Assembly (NCBI GenBank): GCA_017307755.1
Contig: JAFKGQ010000007.1
Coordinates: 434,001 to 498,000 of the forward strand
Source of the DNA: Chitinophagaceae bacterium
GTDB taxonomy: Bacteria > Bacteroidota > Bacteroidia > Chitinophagales > Chitinophagaceae
Reading direction: 5' to 3'
DNA: 64,000 nucleotides
Shown here: positions 44,754-54,302 of the stretch, piece after piece
Numbering within the stretch: the stretch's first letter is position 1
Layout: the number at the start of each line of letters is the position of its first letter
The notes under the pieces: model-generated
Told to the model about the DNA's origin: nothing
Database searches by the model: none
What the model saw: only the letters and a program-made list of their open reading frames with translations
Program-made: the position numbers and the translations under genes

Positions 44754-47700
44754 TCACCAACTGTATAGCGCCGACGGTCCGTCATTTATTCCAAACAGCA
44801 GTCTGTTCGTCCCCAGTTCCTGTACATTTCGAACATCCCCGCGCAGATGAAGACCACTGGCCGGCTGAGGAACATACCTGAACCCGCCCTGCCCATCATT
44901 CAACAACAACGTCCCATGCCCTGCCCTATAGCGTCCAAATCGTATCCGCGTCCATGCGTTCCCTCCTGCGAGTATCAGGTCCTTGTGTCCGTCCCCATTG
45001 ACATCAACGGCCGCGATGGCATACACAGGACCATACTGCGCCTCCTGCGGCAGTTGACGGAGGACAAATCCGGAATCACCCTTATTCTTCAGCCATACAG
45101 TGCTGAGCAGGTCCGCCGCCAAAGGCCCGGCGCCCTTCAATTGTTCCGCATCAAAAAGATCATGGATAGTAGCATTCGCATAATCATGGTATGCTAAAAA
45201 TTTCTTCTTCAATCCCGGCAGTTGTGTAGTAAGATCATCCCGTGAGGCGGCGGGGTAAGACTTCCCATCGATGAAATAACAAAAGACGGGGTCGATGCTG
45301 CCGTTGTTATCAAAGTCCTTATAGTACAACGTCAGGGGTTCCTGTGCGCTGGCCTGGAACTGGTTGTTCAACCCCTGGTTGCCCAACACGAGATCAACCT
45401 GTCCATCCCCATCAAGATCTGCCGCCGCGATCCTGTTCCACCAGCCGGCGGAAGGGAAATGGATGTATTTATCCGAGGCATCCTGCAGCCTGCCTCCTTT
45501 GTTGAGATATATCTTCACGGGCATCCACTCCCCAACCATCACCAGGTCGGGCTTGCCGTCCTTATCCAGGTCGATCCACAAAGCGTCGGTCACCATGCCC
45601 GTGTGTTCCAGGTCAGGCGCCACCTGTGGCGTGCCATCCGTAAAATGCCCCTTGCCGTCATTGAGCAATATTTTACTACCGGGAGCCAGGGGGTATTTAC
45701 CCGGCACCACCCTCCCACCGATGAACAGGTCCATATCCCCGTCTCCATCGATATCTGCCGCCTTTACGCAAGCGGCGCTGACATGCCAGGCGGGTACAGC
45801 CCCTTCGGACTTTACAAAATGCCCCTTTCCATCATTGATGTATAGCCGCCCTTGTAAGAGCGGATCATTTTCTTCAAATTCATATCCGCCTCCTGCAACA
45901 AAAAGATCGGCGTCCCCATCTCCATCCGCATCAAAAAACGTCGCGGCCCCATCTTCCCCCAACGAATCCTTTTCGATAGCAGGCTGCGGCGACAATTGAA
46001 GCCGCCCATCAGCCGACTGGAGATACAGATGCCCGGGATGTCCCTTCGACCCGCCTATAAAAACATCCTCCCTCCCATCCTTATTCACATCCGCCGTTGC
46101 CATACAAGGTCCGCTGCGGGAAAGATAGTTCAACATCAACGGCTGTCTGTCAAAATCATTATAATCATTCTCTGTATGGACTGGCCCGGCAGCGGCGTGC
46201 AGCAACGGAGCAGCGCGCCCTCCCATTTCATATGCCCACTTACCGGAAGCATCTTTCACCCTGATCTGCAATGCCTGATCAGCCTTCACCTGCCGCAACA
46301 CCTGGTATCTGTCGTCCGGCCAGATGATGAGAATAGAGTCCACCAGGTTATGGTCGCCCAGTCCAAAATTCAGCACCGGGTCAACAGAAGACTGAAAACC
46401 CCTGACGGGAAATGCCTCCTGGTAGAACAAGGTATCCTTACAAAAAAGTTTGACTTTGGCGCCGATGCCCGTGCTATTGTGTGGATCTCCCTTCAGGGCG
46501 ATCTTCAGATAGTGGGCATTACGCAGGGCGCGTGCATTATTCTTATAGATGCCCGCATAGTCGTTGGTATTGTTGATCACCAGGTCCATGGCTCCGTCGT
46601 TGTCGAGATCCGCATAGACAGCGCCGGCAGAGACGGTTTTCTGTGTGAGTCCCCAGACGCTGCCTGCCTTGACAAACGCATGCCCGCCCTCATTGCGGAA
46701 AAGATAGCTGGTCCCCGGGCTGGGAGGCATCTTGCTGATGGCTTCTTTTACGATGTCCTCCTTATCACCGCCGCCTGCGTGCAAGGCCTGGTCGGCAGAA
46801 TATTTCAGAAAATCCATATCCGTATAATCCTTTACATAGCCATTCGTCACCAGCAGATCCTTATATCCGTCGTTGTCCATGTCGGTGAAAAGGGCGGCCC
46901 AGCTCCAGTCCGTATTTGAAACCCCGGTCAGTTGACCAATCTCGCTAAAGGTCCCGTCCCCATTGTTCTTTTGCAGCATATTGCGGCTGTACTGGTAATA
47001 GAACCCCCTGTTAAAAAGCTGCTGGAACTTGGAAAAGTTCTCTGCGCCGCTGTGCATCTTCTGCGTATGGTTGTCTTCCGGCAGCATGTCCAGGGTCATC
47101 AGGTCCACGAGTCCGTCATTGTTAAAGTCCGCCGCATCATTACCCATGGAATACAGGGAGGTCTGATCCATACAGTCTCTGAGCCGCTCGGTAAAGATCA
47201 CCTGTCCGTCACTCCCACGTCCGTTGTTTATGAACAGATAATCGGGCTCGTTAAAATCATTGGAGATATAAATGTCAGGCCATCCGTCGTTGTTCAGATC
47301 CGATATGGCCAGCCCCAATCCAAAGGTCAGCACATCCGAGATAATACCCGCCTGTGCAGACACATCCGTAAAGACGGGATGTTTCAGCTGCTCATTCCAG
47401 TCATTGCGGTAAAGCTTGCATTCATAGGCGGACTGCCGCTCTTTTCTCCAGCCGGGGTTGTCCACTGCGCCCGTGGCGTATTTATGCAGGGAGTGATTGA
47501 TGAGGAACATGTCCAGATCGCCGTCCTTGTCATAATCAAAAAAAGCGGCCTGGGTGGAAAAGCCCTGATCCGCCAGTCCATATTCGGCGGCCTTTTCGGT
47601 AAAAGTAAGATCCCCGTTATTGATGTAGAGCAGGTTGCTGCGCCGGCTGGGGTCGTTGTCGGCCGAACGGCAGATGTATATGTCCATAAGCCCGTCCCCG

Positions 47701-48068
47701 TTGATATCTACCATGGTGGCGCCCGTGCACCAGCCTTCCTGGTCAGCGACATGGCTTTTTTCGGTGATATTTTCAAATTTGAAGCCGCCCTTGTTTAGAA
47801 AAAGCCGGTTGTGCACCATATTTCCCGTGAACAATATATCCGGCAGGCCATCATTGTTGATGTCCCCGATGGCAACACCCCCGCCGTTGTAGAAATAGAT
47901 ATAGTTAAGGACGTTGAGCGCCTCTCCGTCAAAAAGCGTATTCTGAAAATCGATGCCTGTCCTGTCTTTATCCAATTGGGTAAAAAGGGTTTCCTGGCGG
48001 TCGCCGCAGCCGGTGGCCAATAGCGCCAGCGCCAGCAGCAGACCCCTGTGACGGAGGAGTAAATGCAT
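44754..48068 (-). CDS. VCBS/FG-GAP repeat lipoprotein with ASPIC/UnbV domain (CRTAC1-like)
   Basis: The protein has 1,104 residues with lipobox LLATGC21. The first half holds FG-GAP/VCBS calcium-binding blades with the signature D-x-N-x-D-G-x-x-D (DINNDGLPDILF, DINGDGLMDIYI, DYDKDGDLDMFL, DLNNDGWPDIYI). A central ASPIC/UnbV segment (VDPVLNFGLGDHNLVDSILIIWPD) follows, then a second set of VCBS blades (DVNKDGREDVFI, DADGDGDADLFV, DIDGDGDMDLFI). It would form integrin-like beta-propellers on the outer surface. It follows the SusC/SusD pair on the same strand, separated from susD by a strong hairpin. Such proteins often replace hydrolases in SusCD loci; their ligand-binding role is presumed, not known. 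Confidence 0.9.
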   Translation of the reverse strand: MHLLLRHRGLLLALALLATGCGDRQETLFTQLDKDRTGIDFQNTLFDGEALNVLNYIYFYNGGGVAIGDINNDGLPDILFTGNMVHNRLFLNKGGFKFENITEKSHVADQEGWCTGATMVDINGDGLMDIYICRSADNDPSRRSNLLYINNGDLTFTEKAAEYGLADQGFSTQAAFFDYDKDGDLDMFLINHSLHKYATGAVDNPGWRKERQSAYECKLYRNDWNEQLKHPVFTDVSAQAGIISDVLTFGLGLAISDLNNDGWPDIYISNDFNEPDYLFINNGRGSDGQVIFTERLRDCMDQTSLYSMGNDAADFNNDGLVDLMTLDMLPEDNHTQKMHSGAENFSKFQQLFNRGFYYQYSRNMLQKNNGDGTFSEIGQLTGVSNTDWSWAALFTDMDNDGYKDLLVTNGYVKDYTDMDFLKYSADQALHAGGGDKEDIVKEAISKMPPSPGTSYLFRNEGGHAFVKAGSVWGLTQKTVSAGAVYADLDNDGAMDLVINNTNDYAGIYKNNARALRNAHYLKIALKGDPHNSTGIGAKVKLFCKDTLFYQEAFPVRGFQSSVDPVLNFGLGDHNLVDSILIIWPDDRYQVLRQVKADQALQIRVKDASGKWAYEMGGRAAPLLHAAAGPVHTENDYNDFDRQPLMLNYLSRSGPCMATADVNKDGREDVFIGGSKGHPGHLYLQSADGRLQLSPQPAIEKDSLGEDGAATFFDADGDGDADLFVAGGGYEFEENDPLLQGRLYINDGKGHFVKSEGAVPAWHVSAACVKAADIDGDGDMDLFIGGRVVPGKYPLAPGSKILLNDGKGHFTDGTPQVAPDLEHTGMVTDALWIDLDKDGKPDLVMVGEWMPVKIYLNKGGRLQDASDKYIHFPSAGWWNRIAAADLDGDGQVDLVLGNQGLNNQFQASAQEPLTLYYKDFDNNGSIDPVFCYFIDGKSYPAASRDDLTTQLPGLKKKFLAYHDYANATIHDLFDAEQLKGAGPLAADLLSTVWLKNKGDSGFVLRQLPQEAQYGPVYAIAAVDVNGDGHKDLILAGGNAWTRIRFGRYRAGHGTLLLNDGQGGFRYVPQPASGLHLRGDVRNVQELGTNRLLFGINDGPSALYSW

Positions 48069-48070
48069 AG

Positions 48071-48106
48071 ATAAAAAATTAAACTCCCACCCCGGCGGGG
48101 TGGGAG
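48071..48106 (-). terminator. Strong hairpin with T-rich tail between susD and the VCBS gene
   Basis: Read on the minus strand, CTCCCACCCC pairs perfectly with GGGGTGGGAG around a 3-base GCC loop (48084-48106). TTTAATTTTTTAT (48083-48071) follows, only a few bases before the VCBS start codon. It looks like an intrinsic terminator or attenuator that would reduce read-through from susC-susD. Confidence 0.75.
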
Positions 48107-48127
48107 CTTTAAGGTAGTGTATTTTCT

Positions 48128-49744
48128 CTAATTCTTATCCCACCAAAGCGGGGTCGTTATTTTGTCAGGTCCTCCCAACAGCTGGATCGCCTTTTTCACC
48201 TCATCCCCGTTGTTCTGGATTTCCGAAGTCAGGTAATTGATCCTTCTGATCCACTGCGTAGTAGGATCCGGAAGGTCCGGGTTGTCCGAATTTGCCACGG
48301 GATACAATTTGAGGACATGACTTCTTCTATAGTCGGCCCAGGCTTCTTCACCGTCCGGGAATAAAGCCAGCCATTTCTGGGTGGCGATCTGTTCCAGTTG
48401 AACGGCGGGTGTAGCGCCAAACAACACCGGTATCGTCGTCATAGGCGGCGAGTTGAGATAGTCGCCCGGTGCGATGGGCGTCTTGATGCTGTTGATATAG
48501 TTCTGCACCGCGGTATTATCGGTGATACCCCATTGGGCAAGAGAATTGGTGATACCCGCATTATACAGATCCTTGGCCGTGCCGCCCATGTTCCAGCCCA
48601 GCAACGCGCCTTCCGCCCGCAGGAAATAGGCTTCGGCGGTACACATTACATTCTGGGGTGTCGATAAGGACGTTTGAATGCCCAGAGGAACCTTGTTTTT
48701 GTCAACTACATTCGTGGATGACCAGCGCTGTCCGACATGCGAATTCATATCATGGTCATTCTGCGGCTTGCCCAATTGATCTACCGTCAGACCATTACGC
48801 AAACCCTGGTAATAATTAGTGCCATTGCTGACATCATAGGTCGGCAGGAAATAGACGGGCAGACGGGGGTCCTGATACCCCTTTAACACAGATGCCATCG
48901 AAGCGCTCATCCGGAACTCATTCCAGTCGGACATGATGGAAAGCCCGTTGCCATCGCCGCCGGCCGTGGTTCTTTTGATAAGAGCATCGTCCCCGGGGCT
49001 CGCCATCATAACGCCGCTGGCAACAGCCGACTCCGCCTCTGTCCTTGCACGGGTGGCATCTACCTTGGATATCCGCAACGCCAGCCGTAAACGAAGGGTA
49101 CTGGCGAATTTGATCCATAAATCGATCTTCCCGCCATAGATAAGGTCATAGCTGCCGCCGTAAGCCTTCGTATTCGCGGGTAAGCCTTTCAGGGTTGTGA
49201 TGGAGGAATCCAGTTTTTTAAAGAAGTCGTCATAGATCTTATCCTGCGCATCATACGGGACCGCAGTAGTAGGGACGCCTACTTTAAAATAAGGGATGGG
49301 CCCCCAGTAATCGGTCACTTTATGGAAGGCTAACACCCAAACGATGTTGGCGATGGCATACTCCGCGGTTGTCGACGGGTAATTCTTAAAAAGGGTTTGC
49401 AGTTGAGGCACCACGTCGGTGTAGACAGGATTGAATGCTGCGCTCACCCAGCCTTGTACGATGCTCAACCGGTCGGAGCCGAAGTAGGTAGCCTCGCAGG
49501 CAAAATATTGCGCATACTGGTCCGCAAACAAATTCTGCGCCACCTGGTAATTCGCCTGGTTGATGGTCGCTACGGATTGAGCTCTCGAAAAAAGGAATGG
49601 CAGCTCCCCGGGGCCAATGGTCGTGACCTTATTTTTATCCGTATTGATGTCCTTAAAATTCTTCGTACAGGAAGCCAGGAGCACAAAGCCACATAGCAGA
49701 AGTACAGCTACGCGCCTGTCAAATATCTTCTTTGTTATTTTCAT
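48128..49744 (-). CDS. SusD-like lipoprotein, SusD_2 type
   Basis: The protein has 538 residues from the ATG at 49744 (MKITKKIFDRRVAVLLLC), with lipobox LLASC26. The segment NFKDINTDKNKVTTI directly after the lipid anchor is typical of the SusD-like_2 subfamily (PF12771) rather than classical RagB/SusD. The TPR core contains IANIVWVLAFHKVTDYWGPIPY, and the C-terminal ATQKWLALFPDGEEAWADYRRS block is the subfamily signature. It pairs with the SusC protein 20 bases upstream. The substrate is unknown because no hydrolase is nearby; SusD_2 pairs are linked to both glycans and peptides. Confidence 0.92.
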   Translation of the reverse strand: MKITKKIFDRRVAVLLLCGFVLLASCTKNFKDINTDKNKVTTIGPGELPFLFSRAQSVATINQANYQVAQNLFADQYAQYFACEATYFGSDRLSIVQGWVSAAFNPVYTDVVPQLQTLFKNYPSTTAEYAIANIVWVLAFHKVTDYWGPIPYFKVGVPTTAVPYDAQDKIYDDFFKKLDSSITTLKGLPANTKAYGGSYDLIYGGKIDLWIKFASTLRLRLALRISKVDATRARTEAESAVASGVMMASPGDDALIKRTTAGGDGNGLSIMSDWNEFRMSASMASVLKGYQDPRLPVYFLPTYDVSNGTNYYQGLRNGLTVDQLGKPQNDHDMNSHVGQRWSSTNVVDKNKVPLGIQTSLSTPQNVMCTAEAYFLRAEGALLGWNMGGTAKDLYNAGITNSLAQWGITDNTAVQNYINSIKTPIAPGDYLNSPPMTTIPVLFGATPAVQLEQIATQKWLALFPDGEEAWADYRRSHVLKLYPVANSDNPDLPDPTTQWIRRINYLTSEIQNNGDEVKKAIQLLGGPDKITTPLWWDKN

Positions 49745-49764
49745 ATACCTGATAATTATTATCA

Positions 49765-52700
49765 TTAGAAAGTAAGTTGAAGGTTCAGACCATAGCTGCG
49801 GGTGGACGGCAGGGCAAAATATTCCGTACCCTGGTAGTTGCCGTTACCCAAGCTCATATCCGGATCCATCCACATTGTGCGTTTGCCAAGACCGGGTATA
49901 TCCATGATGGATTTTCCACGGTACAGCCAAAACAGGTTGCGGGCGATAAAGGACAGTCTGGCCATCCTGATAAAATTAACGTGCAGAGGAAGGTCATATC
50001 CAAGAGAGGCTTCTCTCACCCGGAAACTGGTGGCGTTATAGGCAAAGAATTCGGCATTCCCATAACGTTGTCCGGAAGCTTTTGTCCAGAAGGCCTGGGC
50101 ATTGATGGCTTTTGAGACAGGGGCGCCGCCGGCGTCTACCCCGGCAAGGGTCCACCCGCCCTCACGATATTTGCTGGTAGCCTCCGTGATCCCGCTGAAG
50201 GCAAGGTTCATTTCCGTACCCGAGACAAGGGTGCCGCCGATGCGGCCATCGATCAATATCCTCATGGAAAACCCTTTGTATTTGAAGTTATTGGTCAGAC
50301 CTATCGTCTCCTTGGGATTGAAATTCCCAATGACCTTTGGCAGGCCGCCTGTCTGATAGGTGGTCAGCGGGGTGCCGTCCGAATTCAGCAGATGGTTACC
50401 CTTGTCATCCGTCAACCAATAATTGGACTGCAGATCGCCATAGCTCCCCCCCTCGACCACAATGGGTCTGATAGAACGGAGATAACCCGGCTTCCCGTCC
50501 CCGGTGAGATAGGCGGTCTTTACGAGATCGCTCAGCTTGACGATCTTGTTACGGTTGAGCGCCAGGTTAAGCGACAGGTCCCAAGAGAAATCCCTATCCT
50601 TGATAGGTGTTGCATTTAGCACCAATTCCACACCCTGGTTGCGTATCTTACCCGCATTGATATATTGGGTGGCATAACCCGTTCCCACCGGAAGATCCAG
50701 ACGCAGCAGCTGGTTGATAGAATTACTATTGTAATACGTCAACGAAACCCCCAGCCTGTCATTGATAAACCTTGCCTCGGCGCCGACCTCCAAGTTCTTT
50801 ACGATCTCAGGTTTTACGTTGGGGAAAGGCAGCGTGACATCCCGGTATAAAAAGCCATTGCCGGCTCCCTGCGCATAGGCGTATGTCTGGAAGAGCAAAC
50901 CAAACTGACCGCCATTACCCACCTCGGCATAGTTGGTGCTTAGTTTTAAGAAAGAAATAGCGCTGGGCATCGTAAGCATATCCGATAAGATGGCGGAAGC
51001 GCCTACTGAGTAATACTGATAAGAATAAGGAGAAGGCAGCCGCGAATCCCAGTCATTACGCAAGCTGGCGTCTAAAAAGAGCGCGTCCTTTAAAGAGAAG
51101 TTCACCTGACCGAAAACAGCATGCGTTTGAACATCCTGTCCCGTAGAAAGGAAGGCGGGGGTCGTGGCAAAATTCAGACTGAACTTGTTTGTTACATTCA
51201 ACCCGTCGGCCTTGGACTGATCCGTGGTGTATTGGTTATCCTGGTATATGGCGCCTACATGGTAGTTGACTTTCAGGTTCTCGGTGATCTTATTGGTACC
51301 GGCAAAGATGACATCAAACCATTTTTGCGTGGTGACGATATTGTCCTTTTGATAGAACCCTCCGGAATTGGGCGCCCAGAGCAGGGTCCCTTGCTGGTAT
51401 TTTGTTTCTATCGCGTCAAAGGTCCTGTCCAGGTTGGCCCTGCCCGTTACGCTCAGCCAGTCGGTGATCTGGAGCTTGGCGGATATAAAACCCATGACCC
51501 TGTTCCTGTTCTGATTCTGTGCCGTATTATTGATCATCCAATAAGGGTTCTGGTAGATCCCGCCATTGGTGGATGGCCAGGGGGCGGCGCCCGGTATATT
51601 GAAGTTGTTAAATACCTGGTATTGTTTTGCATCGGAAAGGGGAACATTCCGGGGGATCTGATAAATATCCACCACAGGGGCATTTTCCTCACCCGTGCGG
51701 GGTCTGTTCTTGATATCCTCGACAAGATAGGTGATCTTGGCATCCGTGGAAAACCTTTTCCCGAATTGATTGGATTGCCGCAAGGTCACCGTATGACGCA
51801 TCATACTATTGCGTGGTATGATACCCTGTACATCGTTGTTTGTATAAGAGACGTAGGTAGCCGCTTTTTCCGACCCGCCTGATACGCTGATGGAGTTGTT
51901 CAGACTGGAGCCCGTCCTGAAGAAATCCCTGATGTTATTGGGTTGTGCCGAATAGGTACCTTGGTTACCCAGGTAATTAGTAAAGGACTGTCCGGTCATT
52001 TTTGCCCCCCAGCTCGTTCCTTTGTTAGCATATGCGGTATCATTGATCCCCTGCCCGTAGGTATTTTGCATTTTGGGCAATGCAAAAGCATTTTCTAAAG
52101 TCGCGCCGGAGTTGACGTTGACGCTCACCCTTTCTTTTGATCCTTTCTTGGTTGTGATGACGATCACCCCATTACCCGCCTGGCTGCCGTACAAGGCGGC
52201 GGCCGAAGCGCCCCGCAGGACGGTGACCGACTCGATATCGTCCGGGTTAAGGCTGGATGCCCCGTCCGACCCCTGAACAGCGCCGAAGTCATTTCCCGAC
52301 ATGCTGTAGGTGCTGTTGTTGATGGGCACCCCATCGACGACTATAAGCGCATTATTCGATTGCTGGATTGAGCGGTTTCCCCGCAGAACGATCCTCGCGC
52401 CGCTGCCGGGACCGCCGGAACCCTGGGTAATAAGCGCATTGGCCACTTTACCCTGCAAAGAGTTCAGTACGTTGTTGGCATCCCTTACACCAGTGAGTTC
52501 CGCAGGTTTGACTGTTTGTGTAGCATAGACCAGCGTTTTTTCCTGACGCTGGATACCCAGGGCCGTTACCACCACTTCCCCCAACTGTTTGGTATCCGTG
52601 GCCAGGGAGACGCTCAGCTCTCCCGAAGAAGCGCCTGCAGTAATTTCCCTTGTTCTAAAGCCTACAAAAGAAATCACCAGCGTGACAGTACCGTTAGGTG

Positions 52701-52893
52701 CTTTTATCGAAAATAAACCTTGTGAATTGGTAGAGACGGCATAGTTCGAGCCTTTTACCTTTACCGTGGCGCCCTCCACCGGGCCTTTATTATTTTCATC
52801 CGTCACTTTACCCGTGATCGTACGTTCCTGAGAGAATGCTATGCAGCAACATAGCAGCATAGATACAAAGAGCAGCAGCTTTTGATGGATCAT
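49765..52893 (-). CDS. SusC/RagA-type TonB-dependent outer-membrane transporter (second locus)
   Basis: The protein has 1,042 residues from the ATG at 52893 (MIHQKLLLFVSMLLCCC, cleavage near AFS/QER). A CarboxypepD_reg-like domain (ITGKVTDENNKGPVEGATV) is followed by a plug domain with NVLNSLQGKVANALITQGSGG, IVLRGNRSIQQSNNALIVVD and VTVLRGASAAALYGSQAGNG. A long beta-barrel ends in LNLQLTF. The GIQRQEKTLVYATQ segment after the plug entry marks the SusC subgroup that partners with SusD_2 proteins. It is the first gene of susC-susD-VCBS on the minus strand. About 105 AT-rich bases separate it from the next gene upstream. No regulator is adjacent. Confidence 0.94.
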   Translation of the reverse strand: MIHQKLLLFVSMLLCCCIAFSQERTITGKVTDENNKGPVEGATVKVKGSNYAVSTNSQGLFSIKAPNGTVTLVISFVGFRTREITAGASSGELSVSLATDTKQLGEVVVTALGIQRQEKTLVYATQTVKPAELTGVRDANNVLNSLQGKVANALITQGSGGPGSGARIVLRGNRSIQQSNNALIVVDGVPINNSTYSMSGNDFGAVQGSDGASSLNPDDIESVTVLRGASAAALYGSQAGNGVIVITTKKGSKERVSVNVNSGATLENAFALPKMQNTYGQGINDTAYANKGTSWGAKMTGQSFTNYLGNQGTYSAQPNNIRDFFRTGSSLNNSISVSGGSEKAATYVSYTNNDVQGIIPRNSMMRHTVTLRQSNQFGKRFSTDAKITYLVEDIKNRPRTGEENAPVVDIYQIPRNVPLSDAKQYQVFNNFNIPGAAPWPSTNGGIYQNPYWMINNTAQNQNRNRVMGFISAKLQITDWLSVTGRANLDRTFDAIETKYQQGTLLWAPNSGGFYQKDNIVTTQKWFDVIFAGTNKITENLKVNYHVGAIYQDNQYTTDQSKADGLNVTNKFSLNFATTPAFLSTGQDVQTHAVFGQVNFSLKDALFLDASLRNDWDSRLPSPYSYQYYSVGASAILSDMLTMPSAISFLKLSTNYAEVGNGGQFGLLFQTYAYAQGAGNGFLYRDVTLPFPNVKPEIVKNLEVGAEARFINDRLGVSLTYYNSNSINQLLRLDLPVGTGYATQYINAGKIRNQGVELVLNATPIKDRDFSWDLSLNLALNRNKIVKLSDLVKTAYLTGDGKPGYLRSIRPIVVEGGSYGDLQSNYWLTDDKGNHLLNSDGTPLTTYQTGGLPKVIGNFNPKETIGLTNNFKYKGFSMRILIDGRIGGTLVSGTEMNLAFSGITEATSKYREGGWTLAGVDAGGAPVSKAINAQAFWTKASGQRYGNAEFFAYNATSFRVREASLGYDLPLHVNFIRMARLSFIARNLFWLYRGKSIMDIPGLGKRTMWMDPDMSLGNGNYQGTEYFALPSTRSYGLNLQLTF

Positions 52894-52999
52894 AAGCAAT
52901 TTGATTTTTAGTGGGTCCTAAAAACCTCTGTGCTTATGCTGATGCCCCTGTAATGGCTAATTTATATATATAATTTTTTAAAAAGCATAAATAATTGAT

Positions 53000-53467
53000 T
53001 TATATTTTTGTAAGCTGCCCTATCGGTTCCCATTGCGGGTCGGGGTGAAGGACGATCCGGATGGACAGACCATTGCCGCCCCTGTCGCTGTTCCCGGTCA
53101 GCGGAATAAGTTCGGGATACATGTCTTTGGGGCCCAGCCTGTACATGCTGCCATTGTATGCATCCAGGGCGATACCCACCACGCCAAGAATATTTCCAAA
53201 GACCCATCCGTCCAGCCGGCGGGTGAGCTCCGTTTCAAAAGGCTTATAGCCGGGAAGCTCTATTCTCAAATGATGGTTCTTACCGCGCCGCAGCACGGCA
53301 GTCAGAGGGGTCTTACCCAAATAGGCGCTGTCGATATATACGTTTGCAACACGTGGCTCGCAGGTGAGAAATATGCCTTGACGGGAACCATGCATGATGG
53401 TGGCGCAGCCGGAGAATAAAAAGATCATTACAGCGGCGGAAAAAAGGCGCATGGTCTTTCGGGGCAT
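53000..53467 (-). CDS. PEGA-domain lipoprotein
   Basis: The protein has 155 residues with lipobox LFSGC21; a second ATG five codons in is also possible. A PEGA-type beta-sandwich (VANVYIDSAYLGKTPLTAVLRRG) is followed by a hydrophobic-glycine hairpin (GWVFGNILGVVGIALDAYNG) and a P-x-x-Y/L tail. This is the layout of small Bacteroidota PEGA lipoproteins that resemble the P13/P83-type surface proteins. PEGA domains are structural or peptidoglycan-proximal; no function can be assigned. It lies 70 bases after the TMEM175-like gene on the same strand. Confidence 0.75.
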   Translation of the reverse strand: MPRKTMRLFSAAVMIFLFSGCATIMHGSRQGIFLTCEPRVANVYIDSAYLGKTPLTAVLRRGKNHHLRIELPGYKPFETELTRRLDGWVFGNILGVVGIALDAYNGSMYRLGPKDMYPELIPLTGNSDRGGNGLSIRIVLHPDPQWEPIGQLTKI

Positions 53468-53537
53468 TGGATGTCTTCTTTACGGGTGACGGATTGATCC
53501 AATATACAGAAAGTTTTTCGCAATTGCAAGACCGGTA

Positions 53538-54128
53538 CTACTCCCCTTCGGCAGAAGCACCCACATTCCTTTCGATCCTTTTGTCCGGGATAAACCACAT
53601 CACCGCCACCAGCACGTATATCCCAAATGCGATCCAGGAATTGATAAAAGCAAGGACAATGGCCAGGGCATACAGGATAACAGACAGCTTCCCCTTCCAA
53701 TCCCTGCCCAATGCAACAGCCAGTTCAGAATCCGGTCCCGCCTCCCTGATAAGCAGACGGCATAATATGGTATAGGCAAACCCGGTCATGATCAGCACAG
53801 CCCCATACAATACCACGGGCCAAAGCGTAAAATGATTCTCGCCCATCCAGGCCGTAACAAAAGGAATAAGGGAAAGCCAGAACAATAGGTTGAGGTTGGC
53901 CCAGAGGATACCGCCATTCACCGTCCTGGCGGCATAGATCATGTGATGATGATTGTTCCAGTAGATACCGACATACACAAAACTGAGCACATAACTAAAA
54001 AATACGGGTAACAGCGGTACGAGATCCCCAATGTGATCGCCATGGGGGACATGCAGTTCCAGCACCATGATCGTAATAATGATGGCGATCACCCCATCGC
54101 TGAATGCTTCCAGACGTCCTTTTTTCAT
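53538..54128 (-). CDS. TMEM175-family potassium channel-like protein (DUF1211)
   Basis: This is a 196-residue, six-helix membrane protein. The family signature RLEAFSDGVIAIIITIMVLEL, with the invariant R...FSDG motif at the first helix, is intact. WNNHHHMI and LNLLFWLSLIPFVTAW are the conserved helix-2/3 segments. Bacterial homologues form tetrameric, leak-like potassium channels in which the FSD region of helix 1 lines the pore. It is monocistronic or paired with the PEGA lipoprotein downstream, and divergent from the large PKD gene with a 174-base spacer. Confidence 0.9.
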   Translation of the reverse strand: MKKGRLEAFSDGVIAIIITIMVLELHVPHGDHIGDLVPLLPVFFSYVLSFVYVGIYWNNHHHMIYAARTVNGGILWANLNLLFWLSLIPFVTAWMGENHFTLWPVVLYGAVLIMTGFAYTILCRLLIREAGPDSELAVALGRDWKGKLSVILYALAIVLAFINSWIAFGIYVLVAVMWFIPDKRIERNVGASAEGE

Positions 54129-54302
54129 AGATACAAATTAAATCGTTTTAGCATATCTCCAAAAAAATACGTAGTTTTGAGGATAATCTCTATCTTACCT
54201 CTCTCCCTTTAAATCCTGGTATCACACCTTTTTCCCGATTCCTTTATTCTGCTGACAAACCTCCTGCTTTGCTGGCCATAGAACCCTAAAAACGACCGTT
54301 GC

